NCBI GenBank assembly: GCA_016946835.1
Contig: JACVTC010000376.1
Coordinates: 12,501-35,531, forward strand
Source: Neocallimastix lanati (nom. inval.)
Taxonomy: Eukaryota > Neocallimastigomycota > Neocallimastigomycetes > Neocallimastigales > Neocallimastigaceae
Length of the DNA stretch: 23,031 bases
Direction of reading: 5' to 3'
Shown here: one piece after another, positions 9,593-17,864 of the stretch
Layout of the letters: every line of letters begins with the position of its first letter
How positions within the stretch are numbered: position 1 is the stretch's first letter
Notes under the pieces: generated by a model
Told to the model about the DNA's origin: nothing
Databases searched by the model: none
Seen by the model: the letters and a program-made list of their open reading frames with translations, nothing else
Program-made: the position numbers and the translations under genes

Positions 9593-12500
9593 TTACTTTT
9601 CATCTTCGTCACCATCTAAGTTTATTTCCGTGAAATAAGGAACAATATTTTTTACATGAATGTTTCTTTCCGCAATTTCTCCAGAAATAGGATCTCGTAC
9701 TGTGACCGTGTTCAATTCCTTTTTGACAATTTGAAGAGGTCCAGAAAAATATGGATCCAACTTTCTTCTATTAAATACTTTAACAAGTACTAGATCTCCT
9801 GGTTTATAGGAACTCTTCATTCTTTTGATTTGTTTTCTTCTATCCTCCCAGAGTTTATTAGCAGTATCGATATTCTTAATAGCTTCTTTGATCCATTTGT
9901 CGTGGGTAATAAATTTGCGTAGCCAATATTCTTCTAATGTTTCTTGAGGATTTTTCTTTTCAATATTAATAGTTAGTTCAAATGGTTGGAGATCTCTTCT
10001 ACCGTACAGGAGTTCAAAGCTACTGAACTTAGTTACTTCGTTTTTACAAGTTCTGAGAGCCCAAAGAGCACTTGGTAATGTTTCATCCCAGTCCGTTATT
10101 GTTTCTCCCAATAATCGTAAGTATTTACTTATTTCCCTGTTTCTATTTTCTACTTCACCATTTGAAGCTGGGTGATAAGTAGAAATATAATGAACATAAA
10201 CGTCATGGAGGTCCAAGAAGGCCTTGGTTTTGTCTGCAATAAATTGTGGACCATTATCTGTTGTTAGGATTTCCGGGATTCCATGTCTAGCGAATACTGA
10301 TTTTAGGAATTTTATTACTTCTTCCGATTCTGAAGATTTGAGTGCTTCAGCCTCTACCCATTTAGTAAGGTAATCTACTAATACTATAATAAATTTATTA
10401 GAATTTCTTGTGACAGGTAGCGGACCTATAAGATCCAACCCAACTCTTGAAAAAGGGTATCCGGGCTTCGTAGCTATGTCTTCGGTAGACTGGTTTAGCT
10501 GTTGAGGTCTATAAAGCTGACATCTATGACAACATTTAACGAAAAGGTAAACATCTCTTTTCATATTTTTCCAATAGTAATCACGTTTCAATCTATTATA
10601 CGTTTTATAGGTGCCTTCATGGCCAATGTAGTGTGCTTCTCCTATCAATTTTATTTGTTTCTCTTTATTTTTAATAATTTTTCTCAGGTGATCTCCTTGT
10701 TTATAATATTCAATACCATCTATTAATATAATTTTCTTATTTATGAATCTTTCCATAAAATTATTTATATTATTATCATCATCAATATTAACATTTAAAT
10801 TATTATTTTGAATTAAATATATAGTTTCTTTCTTTGATATATCTTCGACCTTGATTTTATCTTCTTTATCTTCTGCTTTTGTTGAGTTCTTTTCAATAGT
10901 GGTCATTCTGGATAGGGCGTCTGCAATGACGTTCTTCTTCCCTTCCTGATATAGGACTTTAACTTTCAAAATAGATAATTCAGTAATCCATTTGAGATGT
11001 CTACTACTCATTGGTTCTTTATTTGCGAAGATACTTACAAGAGGTTTGTGGTCAGTATACACTATAGTTATAAAGGAGTTACCAGTAATATAAGGTTTGA
11101 ATTTCCTAACGCAATGATATACAGCTTTACCCTCAAGATCAGTAATACTATAGTTCAATTCCGATGACGATAAAGTTCTACTCTCAAAGTAAATAGGAAC
11201 TTCTTTGGAGTCATCATTAAGTTGTAACAATACACCTCCAAGTCCGTCTTTAGATGCATCAGTACGTATAATGAAAGCCTTAGTAAAATCTGGCGGTGTT
11301 AATATTGGCGAAATTGTAAGCCTCCTTTTTAATTCAATAAATGCTTCTGTGCACGAGTTAGTCCAAATAAAGGGCACATCTTTTTTTAACAAGGCATATA
11401 GAGGGTTGGCAATATTGGCAAACTGGAAAATGAATTTTCTGTAATAACCTACAACCCCAAGGAATGATTTAAGTTGAGTGGTGTTCTTTGGAGTATCCCA
11501 ATTTAAAATGACTTTAATTTTGTCAGGAATAGGTGATATACCTCTAGTGGAAAGGATATGACCTAGAAGTTTCACTTCCTCTTTGAAAAATTCGCATTTT
11601 TCAATGTTAATTTTTAATCCATTATTCTGAAGAATTTGAAAAACTTTGTTTAAATGAAGAATGTGTTCCTCTAAAGAGTTGGAAAAAATAATTAGATCGT
11701 CAATATACACAAACAAACATTCCCCAATTAAGTCGAAGAAAATCCGGTTCATTTCGCGTTGAAATGTAGCCGGTGCATTGCACAAACCAAATGGCATTAC
11801 ACAAAATTTGTAGTTGCCAAACATGGTTGTAAAAGTAGTTTTGTCTGTATCATCAGGGTGCATCGGGACTTGGTGATATCCTGAGAATAGGTCAATCGTG
11901 GATAAAAATTTTGCATTACTTCCAATGAATGTTAAAATATCGTCAATCAAAGGTAGGGAATAAGAATCCTTAATAGTTATATTATTTAAAGCTCTAAAGT
12001 CCACGCACATTCGCCAATCCCCATTTTTCTTTGGGACTAATACCACAGGAAAAGCCCACGATGAACCAGAAGGTATAATTAATTTATTTTTAATTAAATT
12101 TATTAAAATGCTTTTTAACGCTTTTGTTTGTGATTTAGATAATCTGTAGGATTTCAATTTTATTGGAGAGGACCCTGGAATTAGTTCAATTTTGTGAGGA
12201 AATAATTTTGATTTTCCTAAATCATCCGTCTTGATTGCAATAACATTTATATATTTATGGAATAAGTCTTTTATTTCAGTTTTTATTTTTACTGGAGCAG
12301 ATGATATAATATTATTAATTAGATTTTCTTTAAAATTAATGTTTTCATCATTATTATTAGTTTCTTGGTTTTTTGATATAGTAACTGTTAATAGAAGGGA
12401 TTCTTCTTTTGGGAATTTATGTTCTTCATTAGGTTTTGAATCTTGGTGAGTACTAGTAGGACTGATATCATAAAATAAATCAGATAATTTAATATAATTA

Positions 12501-13816
12501 TTATTTTCATCTATATAATATAAAACATCATCTACTAAATTAATATCAAATCTATTATTTTTTAACGAGTCAACACCAATTAGAATATCAAAAATATCGT
12601 CTTTTTCAATTACTCTGAAATATTCATGAAAAGTCCTACTTCCAATAGAAATTTGTAAATAGTAAATATCACTATCCATAAAGGAGTTGGAATAAGCTTG
12701 AAATATTGTTTCCGAAATTCTACCAATCGAAGGTTTGTTAATTTTTAATTTGTTTAAAGCGGAACGTGTAATAACATTAACACTTGCGCATGTATCTAAA
12801 AATATTTCGCAATCCTTATTTTCTACCTTTCCACAAACTTTAATAATTTTATGTTTTGAAATAATTGTCATTACATTTGTTAATGTTTGTTTAGGAGTTA
12901 ACCTTAAAGCTTTAAGAAATCCCGTTCTAAACTTAGGAAACAAATCTAATAGGTGAGCCAACTTGGTGATAACATCCGTGGAAGCTACTTCTTTAATTAG
13001 ATCTTGTATACAATAATCATCGAAAGCATCCATGAGTTTTATGTGCCTTCCACTTGGTTTATTAGAAATATCCTCTTTTTCATTTTTGGTATTTAATTCA
13101 TCAGCATTATTAATAATATCTTGTATTCTTTCTACATTGTTTTTCTTTTTTACAGTACTAATATTTTTTCCTGTTATAAAGGATGGTTTCAAATATGTTA
13201 ATCTCTCTGTTTCGGAGCTAACAGGGTTGTGGTTGGTTTGTTCTTCTCCATTATCTTTCTCAAGTGCTGTTGACTGTTTATGGTTAATGGATGATTCATC
13301 TTCTTGTTCTACTATCATTGATGCATTTTCATTCTCCTTATCAGTATTAATAGTATTATTATTATTTTTATTAATATTACTGATATTATTCACGTTATTA
13401 TAATTATTCATTTTAGTATTATTCATATTATTATTATTATTATTATTATTCATATTAGTATTATTATTCATATTATAATTATTAGATAATGATGAATTAT
13501 GACTCATAGCTGCGGTACGAATAGGGATAGGGTCGTTTTTTAAGTCATCAATTTGCTTGGCTTTATCGTAAGGCTTAGTTTTATGTAATTTAGATTTAGA
13601 TTTTCTTGTTGCTACAGCCAAGATTTCTTGTGAGTCATTTGCGGTCTGTTGAAAATTTTTATTACCATAAAAGGAATTGTTTTTAGATTGGTTCTCTTGA
13701 TAAGTATTGCTATTTATTTGATTACTATAATAAGAATTGCCGTATTTAGAATTATTGTTTGAACTCGCTTTATTAATATTTTGATCACTATGTGTTTCAT
13801 CATTTACTGTCGTCAT
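9593..13816 (-). CDS. pol: Pol polyprotein of element B (protease, RT, RNase H, integrase)
   Basis: Intact frame of 1407 codons from its first ATG. The frame is open further upstream to the slippery site at 13879-13885, so the natural product is probably Gag-Pol. Order: Asn-rich N-terminus (to about 250); conserved pre-protease block (about 255-335); protease FLDTCAS with Asp341 and ILIG; RT (about 560-800) with YIDD at 704-707; RNase H with Asp853 and TDHKPL; integrase zinc finger H1062-x3-H1066...C1096-x2-C1099; catalytic triad Asp1128, Asp1187, Glu1223 with 35 residues between the last two; and a C-terminal GPY/F-like module (SGPLQIVKK, about 1359). No chromodomain follows. All catalytic residues are present except that the protease Gly of D[ST]G is Cys. 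It acts in virus-like particles and, as integrase, in the nucleus. Confidence 0.96.
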   Translation of the reverse strand: MTTVNDETHSDQNINKASSNNNSKYGNSYYSNQINSNTYQENQSKNNSFYGNKNFQQTANDSQEILAVATRKSKSKLHKTKPYDKAKQIDDLKNDPIPIRTAAMSHNSSLSNNYNMNNNTNMNNNNNNNNMNNTKMNNYNNVNNISNINKNNNNTINTDKENENASMIVEQEDESSINHKQSTALEKDNGEEQTNHNPVSSETERLTYLKPSFITGKNISTVKKKNNVERIQDIINNADELNTKNEKEDISNKPSGRHIKLMDAFDDYCIQDLIKEVASTDVITKLAHLLDLFPKFRTGFLKALRLTPKQTLTNVMTIISKHKIIKVCGKVENKDCEIFLDTCASVNVITRSALNKLKINKPSIGRISETIFQAYSNSFMDSDIYYLQISIGSRTFHEYFRVIEKDDIFDILIGVDSLKNNRFDINLVDDVLYYIDENNNYIKLSDLFYDISPTSTHQDSKPNEEHKFPKEESLLLTVTISKNQETNNNDENINFKENLINNIISSAPVKIKTEIKDLFHKYINVIAIKTDDLGKSKLFPHKIELIPGSSPIKLKSYRLSKSQTKALKSILINLIKNKLIIPSGSSWAFPVVLVPKKNGDWRMCVDFRALNNITIKDSYSLPLIDDILTFIGSNAKFLSTIDLFSGYHQVPMHPDDTDKTTFTTMFGNYKFCVMPFGLCNAPATFQREMNRIFFDLIGECLFVYIDDLIIFSNSLEEHILHLNKVFQILQNNGLKINIEKCEFFKEEVKLLGHILSTRGISPIPDKIKVILNWDTPKNTTQLKSFLGVVGYYRKFIFQFANIANPLYALLKKDVPFIWTNSCTEAFIELKRRLTISPILTPPDFTKAFIIRTDASKDGLGGVLLQLNDDSKEVPIYFESRTLSSSELNYSITDLEGKAVYHCVRKFKPYITGNSFITIVYTDHKPLVSIFANKEPMSSRHLKWITELSILKVKVLYQEGKKNVIADALSRMTTIEKNSTKAEDKEDKIKVEDISKKETIYLIQNNNLNVNIDDDNNINNFMERFINKKIILIDGIEYYKQGDHLRKIIKNKEKQIKLIGEAHYIGHEGTYKTYNRLKRDYYWKNMKRDVYLFVKCCHRCQLYRPQQLNQSTEDIATKPGYPFSRVGLDLIGPLPVTRNSNKFIIVLVDYLTKWVEAEALKSSESEEVIKFLKSVFARHGIPEILTTDNGPQFIADKTKAFLDLHDVYVHYISTYHPASNGEVENRNREISKYLRLLGETITDWDETLPSALWALRTCKNEVTKFSSFELLYGRRDLQPFELTINIEKKNPQETLEEYWLRKFITHDKWIKEAIKNIDTANKLWEDRRKQIKRMKSSYKPGDLVLVKVFNRRKLDPYFSGPLQIVKKELNTVTVRDPISGEIAERNIHVKNIVPYFTEINLDGDEDEK

Positions 13817-13852
13817 TATATAATTTGAAGAAATATTATTGGTTTGTTTATT

Positions 13853-13885
13853 GGGAGTTGCCCGTCTCCCATTTATAAGTTTAAA
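13853..13885 (-). promoter_or_regulatory. -1 ribosomal frameshift signal at gag/pol junction of element B
   Basis: The gag codons CCT TTA AAC TTA TAA contain the in-phase heptamer TTTAAAC (13879-13885). An 8-nt spacer (13878-13871) includes the gag stop. Then stem GGGAG (13870-13866), an 8-nt loop ACGGGCAA and CTCCC (13857-13853) follow. One outer U-A pair can be added. No downstream sequence complementary to the loop was found, so a simple stem-loop is more likely than a pseudoknot. After the shift the peptide runs FKLINGRRATP into pol; element A gives FKLNNGRRTTP. Confidence 0.86.
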
Positions 13886-15138
13886 GGTAGTTTAATAATG
13901 CCCTTTGCTTCCATTTCGGCTAATTGTTGAAATGTATACGGACAATCCGCAGCTTTATGATCACTAAGGGTACAACGATAACATTGTATTCTTTTTTTAT
14001 CAGTAGTTATATTTACATAATTATTATTAACATATTTATTATTAGAAGGTTTGCCACTAGTAGCTTCATTTGTTTTATTGATATTAATCAAATTACTAGG
14101 ATCGTTATTAAAAATTAAATTAGATGATTGATTATTTCTACTTGGTTGGAGGTAGTTATTCATCATATTATTATTATTAATCATGTAATTGTTTTTATTG
14201 TAATTACCATTATTACGATGAAGATTTTCAGGTATGTGGTTACTTTGATTAACATTAGCATAATTAATATTCATTAGTCTGTTCCTATCATTGTTTATTC
14301 TATTATAACCTGAATCCTTAAAATTCCTAGTATTATTTTGATAGTTTAGTGAGTTGGTTTTTAAGTTGTTAATTTGAAAATTAGGATAGGAATTCATATT
14401 ATTGTAATTATTATTCCATTGATTATTTGTAAACATTTTGTTATTTCTTCTCGGTGGTCTAAAGCTATTAGGATTGATATAATTTCCTTGCTGACCATTA
14501 TGAAATTCACCATAAAATGGATGTTGGACTAGTGGATTTCCATTCATACTACTTTGGGTGATCATGACAGAAGGACCAATGTTACTATTCAGGTTTGTTT
14601 GTCTCGTATTAGTAAAAATTTCTCTTTCTGCTTCTTCGGCAACTTCTGCAATTTTGAAGGCCTCATTTAAAGATTCGCATTCTGCCACTATAACTCTAGA
14701 ACATGGGAAGACACGTATAGCTATTGAATTTGTATAATCCTTAACAGTGAGTAGTCTTCTATATTCAGCATTTAATTTTTTATACAATTTTTTATAACGA
14801 TAATTAAATTTCTTTATGGATTCGTCATTATTAATTCTTAAAGATTTCAGAACAGAACACTTGTCACTTTCAGTAATGTGTAAATGATCCTCAATAGCAG
14901 CCTGTATTTCTTTAAAATTAGGATATCTAATTTCTTTGCCTTCTTTAATTTTTAAAGAATTTATGGGGCCTTTGATATCCTCTTCTACGGCTTCTTTTGC
15001 CCATGTAAATACTCTTCTTGGTTCCACTATATCATATAATTCCATAGTTTTTGAAAAGTCACCGATCCAACTCTCTACATCCTTTCCATAATCAGAAAGA
15101 TGTGGTAATACTTTTAGTAATTTAGCAGCATCAAACAT
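13873..15138 (-). CDS. gag: Gag of element B (capsid/nucleocapsid)
   Basis: Intact frame of 421 codons. Residues 1-175 form the conserved helical part shared with element A (YGKDVESWIGDF, EPRRVFTWAKEAVEEDIK, SDKCSVLKSL), presumably the capsid. Residues about 180-375 are rich in Asn, Tyr and Arg. A CCHC zinc knuckle (CYRCTLSDHKAADC, C-x2-C-x4-H-x4-C) lies near residues 385-400 and should bind and package the RNA. Gag assembles the cytoplasmic particle in which reverse transcription occurs. The start was chosen because MFDAAKLLKVL aligns with the start of A Gag and a 5' leader precedes it. The last codons form the slippery heptamer that leads into pol. Confidence 0.93.
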   Translation of the reverse strand: MFDAAKLLKVLPHLSDYGKDVESWIGDFSKTMELYDIVEPRRVFTWAKEAVEEDIKGPINSLKIKEGKEIRYPNFKEIQAAIEDHLHITESDKCSVLKSLRINNDESIKKFNYRYKKLYKKLNAEYRRLLTVKDYTNSIAIRVFPCSRVIVAECESLNEAFKIAEVAEEAEREIFTNTRQTNLNSNIGPSVMITQSSMNGNPLVQHPFYGEFHNGQQGNYINPNSFRPPRRNNKMFTNNQWNNNYNNMNSYPNFQINNLKTNSLNYQNNTRNFKDSGYNRINNDRNRLMNINYANVNQSNHIPENLHRNNGNYNKNNYMINNNNMMNNYLQPSRNNQSSNLIFNNDPSNLININKTNEATSGKPSNNKYVNNNYVNITTDKKRIQCYRCTLSDHKAADCPYTFQQLAEMEAKGIIKLPLNL

Positions 15139-15285
15139 TTTTTTTTTTAGTTTAGTAATAATTTAATTATTAAAGAAATTTTATATATATATATATATAT
15201 TTTTATAATAACTGATAATAAAATAAAAAAAAAAAAAATATAGAAAATAATTTTAAGAGAATAATATAAAATAAAATTTGAAATA

Positions 15286-15338
<53 letters not shown>

Positions 15339-15499
15339 GTATATTATATATAAATATATGTTATCTCAGTAAAGAAAAAAAAAATAAGGAAAAAAATAAT
15401 AAGAAAAATTAAAATATGTTTAAACAAAATAAAATAAATCAGTGTTATTATTATTGATTTAGATTTCTTCTATTATTTTCATACTATTTTATCTTGCTC
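15139..15499 (-). other. 5' leader of element B
   Basis: About 360 bases between primer-binding site and gag. They contain a T tract of about 45 (15289-15333), an A tract in the RNA, plus TA repeats (15183-15200) and A-rich runs. No frame of interest. The end next to the primer-binding site takes part in the U5/leader stem. Confidence 0.75.
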
Positions 15500-15582
15500 C
15501 CCCCACGTTGGGCGCCAAAATTTGATACGATATTATTAAAAGTATCAGTGTTCGGTTGAGCAAGTTGTTTGATTATAAAATA
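15485..15582 (-). promoter_or_regulatory. U5/leader stem of element B around the primer-binding site
   Basis: CTTGCTC (15493-15499), directly adjoining the primer-binding site, is the inverted match of GAGCAAG (15558-15564) in U5. TATTTTAT (15485-15492) matches ATAAAATA (15575-15582), with 10 unpaired bases on the U5 side. The plan equals that of element A (7-bp stem abutting the site, then an 11-nt bulge and outer stem), although the sequences differ. Confidence 0.6.
15500..15517 (-). promoter_or_regulatory. tRNA-type primer-binding site of element B
   Basis: On the minus strand TGGCGCCCAACGTGGGGG begins five bases after the LTR end. It has the TGG start and GC-rich body typical of tRNA primer sites in Gypsy elements. 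It differs from the site of element A, so the two relatives probably use different tRNAs. Confidence 0.82.
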
Positions 15583-16018
15583 ATATATTCTAACAGAAGA
15601 ATATAATAATAAACACACACTAATAAAATATATAGTAAACAATAATAATTCTTTTGTCGTATTTTAATTTTATTATTTTATTTTATATTTAAATATTAAT
15701 CAATATATTTTATTATTTTAGTTATATTAATACATATTAAATTCTACTAAATTTTATATTAGTTAATTCCTCTGAATAACTAATTATTTTCTTTATAACT
15801 ATAATTATAATAATATTAAGTTTTCTCTCCTTAATATTAACTTTTTAGTTAGCTCTCTAACTTCCTTCTTAATTTATTATTTATTTTCTTCATTTTATAT
15901 TTCATTATTTCTCTTAACTCTATTCTATTGGTTAGTTTATCTTATTTAATTTTATTAATACTTATTAATTGTACAAACTCATTTATTTACATGTATTAAA
16001 TTATTTATCTATTATTTA
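15523..16018 (-). repeat. 5' LTR of element B, outer 46 bp replaced by element C
   Basis: It matches 7760-8255 over 496 bp with no visible difference, then stops abruptly where the LTR of element C begins. The missing 46 bp are the outermost part of U3 (equivalent to 8256-8301), so the core promoter further in may be unaffected. The 20 bases to the right of C resemble the lost continuation only loosely. Confidence 0.92.
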
Positions 16019-16494
16019 TGTCGAAATTACAACTGAATTAAATTTCAATTTCAATTAATTTCAATTAAAATTATTAAAAACAAAATAATTAATAAAAATT
16101 TATAATTCATTAATTATTCTTTAAATTTTATTTATTTTATAATATTATAAGTTATTTGATCATCTTAGGACCAGCTTAGGCCTACTGATTCTAATGATAT
16201 CATATTAAACTTAAATATTATTAATAAATAAAATATTTATTAACATGAATCATTTGGTCATGTCATCCTTGATTCATAAATTAATGTTTATGTATTAATT
16301 TATGTTATATTGATTTAATTAATTATTAATTATTAATTACTATATTAAATATTTAAATTTAATATTATATTATATATATTAGCTAATATATTAGATTAAA
16401 AAATATAATTTATTTATATTAAACATATTCTTATACTAAATATTATTATTATCAACTTTATATTATTATTATCAATATTCTCAAACCTACAAAG

Positions 16495-16503
16495 TATAAA
16501 AAG
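16495..16503 (+). promoter_or_regulatory. Probable TATA box of element C
   Basis: TATAAAAAG stands in one of the less AT-biased parts of the LTR, 37 bases before the sequence complementary to the primer site. That spacing fits a transcript starting at or just before 16532. At this base composition TATA-like strings are common, so position is the main argument. Confidence 0.5.
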
Positions 16504-16531
16504 AAAATTCAAATTTATCTTTTTGTCCTTT

Positions 16532-16541
16532 GTAAGGTTAT
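16532..16541 (+). promoter_or_regulatory. Putative self-primer at the RNA 5' end of element C
   Basis: GTAAGGTTAT is the perfect reverse complement of ATAACCTTAC at 16754-16763, directly after the LTR. In Tf1 the first 11 nt of the RNA fold back, anneal to such a site, are cut by RNase H and prime cDNA synthesis (known). Part of the segment can alternatively pair locally: AGGTTA (16535-16540) with TAACCT (16545-16550) over a 4-nt loop. Confidence 0.55.
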
Positions 16542-16753
16542 AGTTAACCTATTATAATATAACTATATATTTTTATTAATAAATAAAAATTTTTATCATA
16601 TCAAACCAATTATTAGTTTTAATTAAGTGTTAAATTAACAAATTTAACTTTATAACTCTTTTATTTTAGTAATTTACTTATATCTATATAGTTATATTAT
16701 ATAGATATATCAACCTGATTCCTCGTTAAATTCAACCTGTTTACTTTTTAACA

Positions 16754-16763
16754 ATAACCTTAC
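16754..16763 (+). promoter_or_regulatory. Putative self-priming primer-binding site of element C
   Basis: ATAACCTTAC begins at the first base after the 5' LTR. No TGG start is present, so ordinary tRNA-end priming is unlikely. Its complement occurs in the LTR at the expected RNA 5' end. Confidence 0.58.
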
Positions 16764-16787
16764 CTTAGAAAAGAGAATCACCTTGAT

Positions 16788-17864
16788 ATGTCCCTTTATA
16801 ATAACGTGTGGGCAAACTCCTATCCTGACTTTGCTCCTATGTCGGAAGTAAATAAGCTAAGAACAGACGCTCAGATTACTGTCTCTGAACTGGCAAAAGA
16901 TGCAGAAGTTACATTCTTATCAAGAGAAGATTTTAATAAATATAATGAAGATCTTCAAAAGAAACTTTTTACTTTAAATAGGGATAACAAGAATATCATA
17001 AAACAACTTTCTTCTATTACCAGCATTTTAAATCAGAAATTCGATTTTATTCCTAATGTTAATGCTTCTCAAAATCAAGATGATAACGCTTCTATATCAA
17101 CAAGAAGAGAGGCAGACAATGATGTAATAATGAGGAATACTATTCCCAATACACTTCAAGAAGTCCCAGAACCTGGATTTTTCACTGGGGATACTAAGGA
17201 AACCGATCTCTTTTGTCAGCTCTGTGAAGATACTTTTAAGACTTATCCTAACTGTGAATCTACTATGGATGTAAAAATTAATTATGTTAAGTCACGCTTA
17301 AGAGATGGTGCTCGTAATTGGTATTATGCCAAATATAAAGATAGAAGTCCAGCAACATTAGAAGAATTGATTAAAGAATTAAGGAAAGCTTTTAATAATG
17401 TTGCCAGTAAGAAATTAGCCATGATCCAACTCGCAAAAATTTCTCACACATTTGGGAAAATTAATGATTATATTGATGAATTTCGAACCCTTACAACATG
17501 TTTGAATTGGAATGAAGAAGCTTTAGTTTTATTCTTTTATAATGGATTGCACCCAAGGTTCCAGGAAGAAATAGAAAAAATGGATGAATTTCCTTCTGAT
17601 CTTAGTACTATTTATACTAGATGTATTCTTTACGAAAATTCCTTGAAATCTAAAGGTCAATTAAAATCTAATGGTAATAAAAATTTAAAGAAAAAGCCTT
17701 CTAATGTCCACAATAACAACAACAACAATAATAATAAATATAATAATAATAATTATAACAAATATTATAATAATAATTATAATAAAGTCCATAATAATAA
17801 TAACTTTAATAAAATTAATAATAACAGTAATAATAGTACAAATAATAATAATTCAAAAAACTAA
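16788..17864 (+). CDS. gag: Gag of element C
   Basis: Intact frame of 358 codons, the only unbroken gene of this element. Residues about 60-100 (EDLQKKLFTLNRDNKNIIKQ) look like a coiled coil. Residues about 128-290 are a retrotransposon Gag/capsid domain (PGFFTGD...FCQLCEDTF, INYVKSRLRDGARNWYYAKY, LAKISHTFGKINDYIDEFRT, FYNGLHPRFQEEI). The tail (about 300-358) is Asn/Lys/Tyr-rich. There is no CCHC zinc knuckle, also the case in Tf1 Gag (known); the basic Asn/Lys tail may bind RNA instead (inference). The ATG at 16788 is the first in a leader of only 34 bases after the LTR. The end carries a slippery AAAAAAC just before the TAA stop. It would form the particle for C and perhaps for related copies. 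Confidence 0.9.
   Translation: MSLYNNVWANSYPDFAPMSEVNKLRTDAQITVSELAKDAEVTFLSREDFNKYNEDLQKKLFTLNRDNKNIIKQLSSITSILNQKFDFIPNVNASQNQDDNASISTRREADNDVIMRNTIPNTLQEVPEPGFFTGDTKETDLFCQLCEDTFKTYPNCESTMDVKINYVKSRLRDGARNWYYAKYKDRSPATLEELIKELRKAFNNVASKKLAMIQLAKISHTFGKINDYIDEFRTLTTCLNWNEEALVLFFYNGLHPRFQEEIEKMDEFPSDLSTIYTRCILYENSLKSKGQLKSNGNKNLKKKPSNVHNNNNNNNNKYNNNNYNKYYNNNYNKVHNNNNFNKINNNSNNSTNNNNSKN

Larger units (their letters stand above)
7760..16018 (-). mobile_element. Element B: near-complete Ty3/Gypsy LTR retrotransposon
   Basis: From right to left: 5' LTR (15523-16018, outer 46 bp cut off by element C), primer-binding site, leader, gag, frameshift signal, pol, a 1.3-kb 3' region, polypurine tract and 3' LTR (7760-8301). 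Both LTR copies have the same length over the shared 496 bp and look identical by eye. Gag and Pol are uninterrupted. This is what a recent, possibly still mobile copy looks like. Its right target duplication cannot be tested because C occupies that side. Confidence 0.93.
16019..16753 (+). repeat. 5' LTR of element C (735 bp)
   Basis: It starts TGTCGAAATTACA and ends TTTTTAACA (TG...CA). It recurs at 22277-23011 with the same length and no difference that I can see. It contains a TATA box at 16495 and likely transcript start and primer sequence near 16532. AATAAATAAAA about 45 bp after that start (from about 16577) could serve as polyadenylation signal in the 3' copy. Confidence 0.95.

Noticed and set aside
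10502-14118. Several plus-strand frames over gag and pol of B (10502, 11205, 12231, 12735, 13032, 13924)
   Set aside because: All are shadows opposite intact gag/pol coding sequence.
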